A stretch of 5,649 bases of DNA, from the NCBI GenBank assembly GCA_050954505.1, contig JBPBPY010000345.1, forward strand, positions 1-5,649, written 5' to 3'. Below the pieces are notes generated by a model, which was not told the DNA's origin, searched no databases, and was given only the letters and a program-made list of their open reading frames with translations. A program made the translations under genes and the position numbers. Position 1 is the first letter of the stretch, and every line of letters begins with the position of its first letter. Positions 1 through 5,649 of the stretch are shown here, in pieces. Source of the stretch: JAQGMO01 sp050954505 (lineage in GTDB: Bacteria; Pseudomonadota; Gammaproteobacteria; Burkholderiales; Burkholderiaceae_D).

Positions 1-1
1 T

Positions 2-175
2 CTGGTATATAAAGCGGGCCAGCAGCCCGGTTTCCTGGTGGTCATCGAACAGCTGCCCAACACCCAGAAATTTGACAAGGAAGCGCGCGAAACCCTGCTC
101 GATGTATTCCGCGATGCGGCCGATTTTTGGGCTGACAAGAAAGTGGCGTTCCGGGTGTTTTATTCCTTTCAGTAG
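2..175 (+). CDS. Barstar-family protein (ribonuclease inhibitor fold), C-terminal fragment
   Basis: Only the last 57 residues are present; the gene starts before the window. The reading frame is open from base 2 to the TAG at 173-175. The translation has a beta-strand (FLVVIEQLP), a helix with ETLLDVFRDAADFW, and a final strand (VAFRVFYSF). This order and wording match the C-terminal half of Bacillus barstar, whose helix reads ESVLQVFREA before a final hydrophobic strand. Barstar Glu76, a barnase-contacting residue, lines up with Asp38 of the fragment, a conservative change. Barstar binds and blocks barnase-type secreted ribonucleases in the cytoplasm, and proteobacterial relatives often sit next to such an RNase gene, which would lie upstream here. 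The acidic helix that carries the main barnase contacts (Asp35, Asp39) is outside the window, so inhibitor activity cannot be judged. Family assignment is fairly sure; partner and function are inferred. Confidence 0.72.
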   Translation: MVYKAGQQPGFLVVIEQLPNTQKFDKEARETLLDVFRDAADFWADKKVAFRVFYSFQ

Positions 176-210
176 ACGGGGACGCCGTGCTGGCCGTTGC
201 CGCACTGCGG

Positions 211-216
211 TACAAT
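211..216 (+). promoter_or_regulatory. Candidate -10 box of a purN promoter, possibly leaderless
   Basis: TACAAT matches the sigma-70 consensus TATAAT at five of six positions. Only seven bases (217-223) lie between it and the purN ATG at 224, so transcription would be expected to start at or within a base or two of the ATG, giving a leaderless mRNA. No Shine-Dalgarno sequence precedes the ATG, which agrees with this. There is no convincing -35 hexamer at 16-18 bases (TGCTGG at 188-193 is poor) and no TG extension, so the promoter call rests on the -10 alone. Confidence 0.4.
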
Positions 217-223
217 GCGCGCC

Positions 224-829
224 ATGAAACGTATTGTCATTTTGATTTCGGGCCGTGGCAGCAACATGGAAGCCATCGTGCGCGCTTGTGCGGCTGAGCA
301 ATGGCCGGCCCAGGTGGTTGCCGTCATCAGCAACCGCGCCGATGCCAGTGGATTGGGTTTTGCTCGCGACCATGGCATTGCCACCGAGGTGGTGGCCAAT
401 CGAGTCCATGCCAGCCGCGAGGCTTTCGACCTGGCTCTGCAGCAGGCCATCGATGGCTACACACCGGACCTGGTGGTGCTGGCCGGATTCCTGCGCATTC
501 TCACCCCCGGCTTCGTGGCTCATTACGCTGGCCGCATCCTCAACATCCATCCGTCGCTGCTGCCAAGTTTTCCGGGTCTTCATACCCATGCCCAGGCGCT
601 CTCGGCTGGCGTCAAGGTACATGGCGCGACGGTGCATTTTGTGACGGCGGATCTTGATCACGGTCCGATCGTCGAGCAGACCGCCGTACCGGTGTTGGCC
701 GACGACGACGAAACCGCACTGGGCGCGCGCGTGCTGGCGCAGGAGCACCTGATCTATCCACGCGCCGTGCGCTGGTTTGTCGAAGACCGCCTGTCCATCG
801 TCGACGCCAGGGTAATCCGCAGCGCATGA
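224..829 (+). CDS. purN: Phosphoribosylglycinamide formyltransferase (GAR transformylase)
   Basis: PurN transfers the formyl group of 10-formyltetrahydrofolate to GAR, giving FGAR, the third step of de novo IMP synthesis in the cytosol. The 201-residue product is close to the usual length (E. coli 212). The N-terminal strand and phosphate-binding loop read MKRIVILISGRGSNMEAI. AGFLRIL (87-93) belongs to the folate side of the active site. The signature ILNIHPSLLPSFPGLHTH (105-122) carries the catalytic Asn107 and His109. DLDHGPI (143-149) supplies the catalytic Asp145, equivalent to E. coli Asp144. All three catalytic residues are intact. The frame is open further upstream (TTG 197, ATG 215), but homology begins at MKRIVI, and both earlier starts lie before or inside the -10 box, so ATG 224 is chosen. 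It stands 48 bases behind the barstar gene and probably has its own promoter. It is not next to purM, its partner in enterobacteria. Confidence 0.96.
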   Translation: MKRIVILISGRGSNMEAIVRACAAEQWPAQVVAVISNRADASGLGFARDHGIATEVVANRVHASREAFDLALQQAIDGYTPDLVVLAGFLRILTPGFVAHYAGRILNIHPSLLPSFPGLHTHAQALSAGVKVHGATVHFVTADLDHGPIVEQTAVPVLADDDETALGARVLAQEHLIYPRAVRWFVEDRLSIVDARVIRSA

Positions 830-834
830 AGCAC

Positions 835-852
835 ACCCGCCCTGGCGCGGGT
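835..852 (+). other. Small perfect hairpin between purN and the methyltransferase gene
   Basis: ACCCGC (835-840) and GCGGGT (847-852) form a perfect six-pair GC-rich stem around the loop CCTGGC, starting six bases after the purN stop. No T-run follows, so it is not a standard intrinsic terminator. It could act as a weak or factor-assisted terminator, as an mRNA 3'-end stabiliser, or be a chance pairing in GC-rich DNA. Confidence 0.35.
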
Positions 853-910
853 AACTTCTGCCAGGACCGGACGCCCACCTTACCCCATTTTATTTTCTGA
901 AAGATCCATC

Positions 911-2167
911 ATGAGATTGCCACCCGCGATCATTCACCATACCGAAGAAGTGCTGCGCGAGATCCTGCGTTTTACCGGTCCCGCCGATGGCACCTTGTCG
1001 CGCTACTTTCGCGAACATCCTCGGCTTGGTTCGCGCGAACGCGGCGTGATTGCCGAAGCGGTGTATGGCTTGTTGCGCAACAAGTCGGTCTACACCAGCT
1101 TTGCCGAGTCCGGCGCTGGCGCCAGCATGCGCCGCATGACCTTGCTGGGCCTGGCCGACGCCGTTGGTGTGGATGCACTCGGTGGCCTGACGGAACTTGA
1201 AACCGAATGGCTCAACCATGTCATGCAGATCGACCGCAGCGTGCTGCAGGGTTCGATGCGCGCCAATTTGCCAGCCTGGTTGTATGACAAGCTGGTGGCG
1301 CGTGATGGAGAAGAGCAGACCCTGGCGCTGGCAAATGCGCTCAATACCCCGGCGCCGCTGGATTTGCGCGTCAATTCCATCAAGGCCAACCGGGAAGAAG
1401 TGATTGCCGAACTGGCGGCAGCGCCGGTGCTGTGCGAAGCAACACCGTATGCACCGCTGGCGCTGCGGGTGCTGAAAAAACCGACGCTGCAAAACCTGCC
1501 CTTGTTCAAAAGCGGCGCCATTGAAGTCCAGGATGAAGGCAGCCAGTTGCTGGCCCAGGTAGTCGGTGCCAAGCGTGGCGAGATGGTGGTCGATTTCTGT
1601 GCCGGCGCCGGCGGCAAGACGCTGGCACTGGGCGCGACCATGCGCAATACTGGCCGCTTGTATGCATTCGACATTTCCGACAAGCGGCTGGCCAAGCTCA
1701 AGCCGCGGCTGGCGCGCAGCGGCCTGTCCAACGTCCATCCGGTTCTCATTGCCCATGAAAACGATGCCAAGATCAAGCGCCTGGCCGGCAAGATCGATCG
1801 TGTGCTGGTCGATGCACCTTGCAGCGGTCTCGGTACGCTGCGCCGCAATCCGGATGTGAAGTGGCGCCAGACGCCGGAAGGCATCGGCGAGCTCAATGCC
1901 AAGCAGATTTCGATCCTCAATGGCGCGGCCCGCCTGCTTAAACCGGGTGGACGGCTGGTGTATGCGACCTGCAGCATCCTCGATGAAGAAAACGAAGCCA
2001 TCGCGGCGCAATTCCTCGCCACGCACGACGATTTCACGCTGTTGCCAATGAATCAGGTCCTGGCCGAGCAAAAAATCGAGCTGGAAATGCAGGACTATTT
2101 GAAACTGCTGCCACACAAGCACCAGACCGATGGATTTTTCGCTGCCGTCTTCGAACGCCGGAAATAA
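911..2167 (+). CDS. RsmB/NOP-family RNA (cytosine-C5) methyltransferase
   Basis: This is an SAM-dependent enzyme that methylates C5 of cytosine in rRNA or tRNA. The 418-residue product resembles E. coli RsmB in size (429). Residues 1-140 are helical, in the place of the NusB-like N-terminal domain. LRVN (152-155) and VQDEGSQL (206-213) are family motifs leading into the catalytic domain. VVDFCAGAGGKT (226-237) is the SAM-binding loop and Asp254 in YAFDISD the ribose-binding acid. Motif IV VDAPCSGLGTLRRNPD holds Cys304, the release cysteine. Motif VI VYATCS holds Cys354, the predicted nucleophile. Both cysteines are present, so the enzyme should be active. A weak ribosome site GAAAGA (899-904) lies six bases before ATG 911. 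The gene follows purN by 81 bases. Betaproteobacteria often carry a separate rsmB beside fmt, so this copy may be a paralogue with another target (16S, 23S or tRNA). I therefore give no symbol. Confidence 0.92.
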   Translation: MRLPPAIIHHTEEVLREILRFTGPADGTLSRYFREHPRLGSRERGVIAEAVYGLLRNKSVYTSFAESGAGASMRRMTLLGLADAVGVDALGGLTELETEWLNHVMQIDRSVLQGSMRANLPAWLYDKLVARDGEEQTLALANALNTPAPLDLRVNSIKANREEVIAELAAAPVLCEATPYAPLALRVLKKPTLQNLPLFKSGAIEVQDEGSQLLAQVVGAKRGEMVVDFCAGAGGKTLALGATMRNTGRLYAFDISDKRLAKLKPRLARSGLSNVHPVLIAHENDAKIKRLAGKIDRVLVDAPCSGLGTLRRNPDVKWRQTPEGIGELNAKQISILNGAARLLKPGGRLVYATCSILDEENEAIAAQFLATHDDFTLLPMNQVLAEQKIELEMQDYLKLLPHKHQTDGFFAAVFERRK

Positions 2168-2236
2168 TTCCGCCAATGCAGCAGATCAGCGGCAGTTAAC
2201 CGAGCCTTGGCCTGACCCGGCGCGGGCGCATCGAAG

Positions 2237-2255
2237 CCGGTCCTGGGCGACCTGG
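2237..2255. other. Weak hairpin between convergent genes
   Basis: The 96 bases between the methyltransferase stop and the stop of the minus-strand gene hold only short GC-rich inverted repeats. The longest is CCGGTC pairing with GACC and, across one bulged T, GG, with the loop CTGGGC. A smaller one is CCCG-GCG-CGGG at 2216-2226. Neither is followed by a T-run on either strand, so no intrinsic terminator can be named although two transcripts converge here. Confidence 0.2.
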
Positions 2256-2263
2256 CTGCAGGA

Positions 2264-4702
2264 TCAGGCCGCAATGACCGGTTCGCTCATGGCCATGAAT
2301 CCCGCCTCGCACGCGCTCGAGAAATGGGCCGCATCTTCCCCCTGCAGCAACCAGGTCAGGTCGGTGACGAAGTCGTCGGCCGGCGCCTTGCGGCCGCCAT
2401 CGAGCTCAAGTCCCAGGTCGAGCTCGCCGTCGGCTTCCAGCCGGTAGGCCATCGCAAACGATTCATGCAGGCTGTGGGTGCCCAGTGCGGTGAGCATCAC
2501 TGCCGTGGTGATCAGGACATCGCGCGCCGCAATCCTGTGGCCGGCCTGGTTGTAGGCATTGACCATGTTCATCATGCGATGGGCGATACCGGAGAGGTCG
2601 GCAACGTAAGGATTTCCAGTTGCCAGCGCGGTCTGTACATGTTTCGGCAGTTTTTCATTGAAGATTCCTGGCTGTTCCTGCGGCATTGCAAACTCCGGCT
2701 TGAAATCGAGCGAAGGCCGCATGATGGCCTTCATCCATGGCGGGCGAAATTTGTTGGGGAGCTGATGCAGCATGCCAATGCCCCAGCCCGGGGAGCGTGG
2801 CGCGACCTTCTTTGCCAGCCTGCGCACATCGTCATTGCGCAGTTTCAGGCGCGCCAGCGCAGGCCGGTCGATTTCTCCCTGTTCCCGCGCCAGCTCGGCG
2901 CTGTCATCCAGATACTGCGCAATCGCCTCCCGGTTGCTGACGCGAATCCGGCGCCATTCCAGGTTGCTGCCGTACGAATCGAGTGCTTTACGGTTCCACG
3001 CTGTTTCCTTGCCGGCCGGGGCGGCATTGACGGCGATGGTGGCAATATACGGGATGGCGATGCATTCCAGACCAGTGGTTTTCGGCATGCTGAAAAAGCG
3101 GCGCAGCAGCTTGGCCTGGGACAGGGGATCCTTGGCCAGCAGGAAATTGCGGTACGCCGGTATCTGCGCCAGCCAGGCATGCTGGGCCGAACGCGAACTG
3201 TGCCGCACCGTGCTGATATGTTCTTCATCACCGGCACGCAGCGGGCGGTCGAGCGGAACCACAAAATCGGCCAAGGCGGCGCCGAGCTTTTCCATGGAAC
3301 GCATCATCCCCGGACTTGGATGGTCGATCAGGTAGGCGCAGAGTGCAGATTCGAACACGCGGTAGTCCACATTGTCGTGCAGGCGGGTCTTCAGGCTCAG
3401 CGCGTCCTTGTCGACATCGAAGTCATCGTGCTGCGCGCCTGGGGTTTTTTGCAGCAGCCGTGCCGCCAGCATCTGAAGGTCATCGAAGCCTTGCGCAGCC
3501 GTGGCAGCTTGCATACGGGCGAAAAAATCACGCATCTCGTCAAAGCGCAGCGCGTGCCGCAGCCAGCGCTGCTTGGCCTGCACCAGCAAGGCACGGCATT
3601 GTTGCCGGGCGCTGGCATTGGCGCTGCTCGAACGCGTTTTTTCCAATGCAACGATCCAGGTCTTCATTGACCGGGTCGGCATGAACAGGCGGTCTTCTTC
3701 GGGTCTGTACCAGGCCGGCATGCTGCGCTGGGCGTCCAGCTGCAGGTCGAAACACACACCGCGCACCAGGCTGCGCAAACTCTCGGCATCGAAGACCGTA
3801 CCGCTGTTGTCGAGAAATGCAATCGCGGTAGCGAGCTTTTCATACGCTGGTGAACCGGCTGGCGGGCGGTAGGTGTCAAGCGTGGCGACGCAAATGGCGC
3901 GCAACTTGAAACGGGTATTTTGCGCGCAGGAGCGCTCGAGATCGGCTTCGATGTTGGCGAGCAGGGTGTGGAAGACATCGTCATCATCGCTTACCTGCGG
4001 CGTTTGGGCGAAACAGGTCACGGCGCCGGTCAGCAGCGCATGGGCTTCGGTGCCAACTGCAGGTTGATAGGTTTTGAGAATGTCCTCGAAGCGCCATATG
4101 GCCTTGATTTCACGCAGCAGGCGCATGAAACTGCGTGGATTGCCTAGCGGCGCCATATCGGCCAGGCTGCGGGTGATCGACGCTTGCAGGTGCTTGCCGC
4201 CGGGGCTGGGCTTGCGCTGGGGCATGTGGGCGAGGATTTCCTTGAGGATATCGGACTTGTCGGCAAGCGAGGTCGATGGCAAGGCGATCATGTTTTCCAG
4301 ATCACGCAATTCCTGCTCATGCAGCGAACTGCGCAGCAGGTCATCGGTATGAATGGTAATGTGGGTTGCGCCGTCGGCATCGGAACTGGTGACACCCAGC
4401 AGGCCGGACTGGCTGCACAAGGTCGGTTCGTCACTCAATGCAATCAAGTCCACCAGGGTAGTCTGTACCGTCGGGCCATTTGGACGCTGTTGCAAAACCA
4501 GCCGCCCCTGGATCTTGCTCAAGGTCGATGCGGGTGAACGCTTCATGCCGCCAGCGCTGTCGGCGGGTCGGGCCGCTCTGGTCTGCAGGCGCGCCATGCG
4601 GGCAGGGCGGTCGGGTCCGGCCTCGGATTGCTGGGCAGCAAGCGGAGGAGCGGTGGTCGACATGGGAAGCGGTTTGCCCGGTAATATGGAAATTTTTCTC
4701 AA
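2264..4702 (-). CDS. Large uncharacterised protein (812 aa), possible effector-like accessory protein
   Basis: I do not recognise this protein. The frame is open for 812 codons and ends at TGA (2266-2264). TTG at 4702 is preferred as start because AGGGAG lies five bases upstream of it and an in-frame TAG lies four codons before it; ATG at 4663 (residue 14) is the alternative but has no ribosome site. There is no Sec signal and no clear membrane segment. Residues 1-65 are low-complexity (Ala, Pro, Ser, Thr, Gln, Arg) and look disordered. Residues ~120-550 are mainly helical, with an acidic DDDD run at 239-242. Residues 209-233 (TYQPAVGTEAHALL...) resemble 275-299 (TYRPPAGSPAYEKL...), 66 residues apart. 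Residues 630-660 are rich in Pro, Gly and Lys. Residues 697-755 form a Met/Ala-rich helical block with the motif HSLHE (743-747); there is no HExxH site. The disordered N-terminus on a large soluble body recalls secreted effectors, but nothing here proves secretion. The gene is convergent with the methyltransferase and divergent from the channel gene, so it is probably a single-gene transcript. Its base composition does not stand out by eye. Confidence 0.85.
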   Translation of the reverse strand: MRKISILPGKPLPMSTTAPPLAAQQSEAGPDRPARMARLQTRAARPADSAGGMKRSPASTLSKIQGRLVLQQRPNGPTVQTTLVDLIALSDEPTLCSQSGLLGVTSSDADGATHITIHTDDLLRSSLHEQELRDLENMIALPSTSLADKSDILKEILAHMPQRKPSPGGKHLQASITRSLADMAPLGNPRSFMRLLREIKAIWRFEDILKTYQPAVGTEAHALLTGAVTCFAQTPQVSDDDDVFHTLLANIEADLERSCAQNTRFKLRAICVATLDTYRPPAGSPAYEKLATAIAFLDNSGTVFDAESLRSLVRGVCFDLQLDAQRSMPAWYRPEEDRLFMPTRSMKTWIVALEKTRSSSANASARQQCRALLVQAKQRWLRHALRFDEMRDFFARMQAATAAQGFDDLQMLAARLLQKTPGAQHDDFDVDKDALSLKTRLHDNVDYRVFESALCAYLIDHPSPGMMRSMEKLGAALADFVVPLDRPLRAGDEEHISTVRHSSRSAQHAWLAQIPAYRNFLLAKDPLSQAKLLRRFFSMPKTTGLECIAIPYIATIAVNAAPAGKETAWNRKALDSYGSNLEWRRIRVSNREAIAQYLDDSAELAREQGEIDRPALARLKLRNDDVRRLAKKVAPRSPGWGIGMLHQLPNKFRPPWMKAIMRPSLDFKPEFAMPQEQPGIFNEKLPKHVQTALATGNPYVADLSGIAHRMMNMVNAYNQAGHRIAARDVLITTAVMLTALGTHSLHESFAMAYRLEADGELDLGLELDGGRKAPADDFVTDLTWLLQGEDAAHFSSACEAGFMAMSEPVIAA

Positions 4703-4707
4703 TTCAG

Positions 4708-4713
4708 CTCCCT
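4708..4713 (-). promoter_or_regulatory. Shine-Dalgarno sequence that selects a TTG start
   Basis: Read on the minus strand, AGGGAG is followed by CTGAA and then TTG (4702-4700). The five-base spacing is typical for a ribosome site. The alternative ATG at 4663 has GCTTCCC directly before it and no purine-rich site, so the TTG is the likelier initiation codon. Confidence 0.6.
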
Positions 4714-4804
4714 ACCGGCGCGCGAGACCTGGATACTGCTTCCGGCAAGCCAATGCAGTTAAGTTGTTTTACTTGCCACGTTTTCATGCAGTGAGTGCAG
4801 GTCG

Positions 4805-4827
4805 TGGAAGGGAAGTTCCATTTTTTT
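4805..4827 (+). terminator. Weak terminator-like hairpin with T-run in the divergent intergenic region
   Basis: TGGAA (4805-4809) pairs with TTCCA (4816-4820) around the loop GGGAAG and is followed at once by seven T's (4821-4827). The layout is that of an intrinsic terminator on +, but the five-pair stem has only two G-C pairs and would be weak. It lies 44 bases before the channel-gene ATG, so if transcription starts upstream it would sit in that gene's 5' leader and could attenuate it. No + strand gene ends just upstream that would need it. CCATTTTT recurs at 4835-4842. The rest of the 168-base gap shows no promoter hexamers I can defend on either strand. Confidence 0.3.
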
Positions 4828-4870
4828 ACACATGCCATTTTTCGCCATCGACACAACAGGCTTTTCCACC

Positions 4871-5649
4871 ATGCTGGCACGTCCGCTCGAAAACCCGCTC
4901 CAAGCCTCTGCGCTCCAGGGCGCCACCTTGTGGCCGCAAGCCTGGGCAGACCTGCATCGCTCTCCTGTCATCTGGCAGATTGCCCTGCTCGGACTATGTT
5001 TCCTGTCCGCGTGGCTGCTTGCCCGCGTGATACTGGATCGGCTGGCACAGCGTGCCGCGCGGCTATCCGGTACGGCATTGAACGTCGAAGGGTTTTCCCG
5101 CGTGGTGTTTCCACTGCTGGCCTGGTTGTTCCTGATGCTGGCACGCGCGCTGCTGTCACAGTGGATGCCGGTTAATCTGCTGCGCCTGGCACTGCCGTTG
5201 GCTGCATCATGGGCCCTGATCAGACTGGTGTTTTATTTCCTGCGCCGGGTCTTTGCCCAGGCCGGCACCGTCAACAACCTGCTTGGCGTGTTTGAAAAAC
5301 TGATCGCGCTGCTGGTATGGGCCGGTGTGGCGATTTACATCACCGGACTGGGTCCGGCATTGCTGGCCCATGTGGATGCAATCCACATCGATGTGGGCCG
5401 ATACGATGTTTCGCTGCTGACCATCCTGCAAGCCCTGGTTTCGGTTGGCGCCACGCTGGTTTTAGCAATGTGGCTGGGGGCATTGCTTGACGAGCGTGTC
5501 ATGCATCTGGCTTCGCTGCATTCGTCGCTGCGGGTGGTGCTCTCGCGCATGGTCCGCGTAACCCTGATCGCTGCGGCCGTCTTGATCAGTTTGTCGCTGG
5601 TCGGCATCGACCTGACGGTCCTGTCGGTCTTCGGTGGCGCCCTCGGCGT
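4871..5649 (+). CDS. MscS-family mechanosensitive ion channel, N-terminal part (cut by window end)
   Basis: These are small-conductance mechanosensitive channels of the inner membrane that open under membrane tension to release solutes during hypo-osmotic shock. The frame runs from ATG 4871 to the window edge: 259 full codons and two bases of a Val codon. Hydrophobic spans lie at about residues 33-55, 76-97, 103-124, 139-160, 181-203 and 228-248. The sixth runs into LVGIDLTVLSVFGGALGV (243-260), the recognisable start of the Gly/Ala-rich MscS pore helix. The pore's continuation and the cytoplasmic beta and alpha/beta domains lie beyond the window. Six spans make it a larger member than E. coli MscS, which has three. 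An in-frame ATG at 4832 would add 13 residues (MPFFAIDTTGFST); neither start has a strong ribosome site, and 4871 is chosen because only a lone AGG (4858-4860) precedes it at plausible spacing. The family is well supported by the last 18 residues; the subtype is not resolved. Confidence 0.85.
   Translation, partial: MLARPLENPLQASALQGATLWPQAWADLHRSPVIWQIALLGLCFLSAWLLARVILDRLAQRAARLSGTALNVEGFSRVVFPLLAWLFLMLARALLSQWMPVNLLRLALPLAASWALIRLVFYFLRRVFAQAGTVNNLLGVFEKLIALLVWAGVAIYITGLGPALLAHVDAIHIDVGRYDVSLLTILQALVSVGATLVLAMWLGALLDERVMHLASLHSSLRVVLSRMVRVTLIAAAVLISLSLVGIDLTVLSVFGGALG

Noticed and set aside
197..223. Upstream extension of purN from TTG 197 or ATG 215
   Set aside because: PurN homology starts at MKRIVI (224), and the extra codons overlap the likely promoter.
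890..2176. A 428-codon open frame on the minus strand covering the whole methyltransferase gene
   Set aside because: It is the antisense image of a gene with clear catalytic motifs. Its translation is rich in Gln, His, Arg and Phe and shows no family motif. Long antisense frames are expected in GC-rich coding DNA.
2324..3670. A 448-codon open frame on the plus strand inside the large minus-strand gene
   Set aside because: The minus-strand frame is far longer (812 codons), has a ribosome site and a natural amino-acid mix. The plus frame is Gly/Arg/His/Gln-rich and looks like a shadow.
4369..4378. Possible HExxH metalloprotease or other catalytic signature in the large unknown protein
   Set aside because: I scanned the translation for HExxH, Cys-His-Asp triads with context, P-loops and ADP-ribosyltransferase-type motifs and saw none that stood out. 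HSLHE near the C-terminus is not a known catalytic motif that I can name.
4787..4799. TGCA-GTGAG-TGCA symmetrical element as an operator
   Set aside because: TGCA is itself palindromic and the arms are only four bases. There is no second copy and no regulator nearby to support an operator call.
4759..4971. A 70-codon minus-strand frame over the channel gene start and the upstream gap
   Set aside because: Most of it is antisense to the channel coding region. The translation shows no motif and there is no supporting ribosome site that I can see.
4353..5030. A 225-codon open frame on the plus strand across the divergent intergenic region
   Set aside because: It overlaps the 5' end of the unknown gene antisense and the channel gene in another frame. 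Its composition is Arg/Ser/Pro/Cys-rich with no recognisable domain.

Overview
The window looks like a chromosomal segment of a GC-rich betaproteobacterium, probably of the Oxalobacteraceae/Burkholderiales type. This is judged from the purN and RsmB/NOP protein sequences, the GC-rich third codon positions and the short promoter-to-ATG spacing at purN. The genus cannot be fixed from the sequence alone. There is no tRNA, rRNA, insertion sequence, CRISPR array or integrase here.

Left part (1-2167, all on +): the 3' end of a barstar-family gene (ribonuclease inhibitor fold), then purN (GAR transformylase, de novo purine synthesis), then an RsmB/NOP-family RNA cytosine-C5 methyltransferase. purN has its own candidate -10 box so close to the ATG that its mRNA may be leaderless. 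An 81-base gap with a small perfect hairpin separates purN from the methyltransferase.

Middle (2264-4702, on -): one large gene of 812 codons, convergent with the methyltransferase and divergent from the channel gene. I do not recognise its product. It is soluble-looking and mostly helical. Its first ~65 residues are low-complexity and rich in Ala/Pro/Ser/Thr/Gln, it carries an apparent internal duplication, and its C-terminus has an ordered helical block with an HSLHE motif. Its best start is a TTG with a good Shine-Dalgarno sequence. Being opposite in strand to its housekeeping neighbours, it looks like an accessory insertion; a secreted effector is one possibility, but that is speculation.

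Right part (4703-5649): a 168-base divergent intergenic region with a weak hairpin followed by seven T's, then the 5' part of a multi-spanning MscS-family mechanosensitive channel gene on +, cut by the window edge at the start of its pore helix.

The genes do not form one pathway. The left three share a strand but are functionally unrelated. The most informative unknown is the 812-aa protein.
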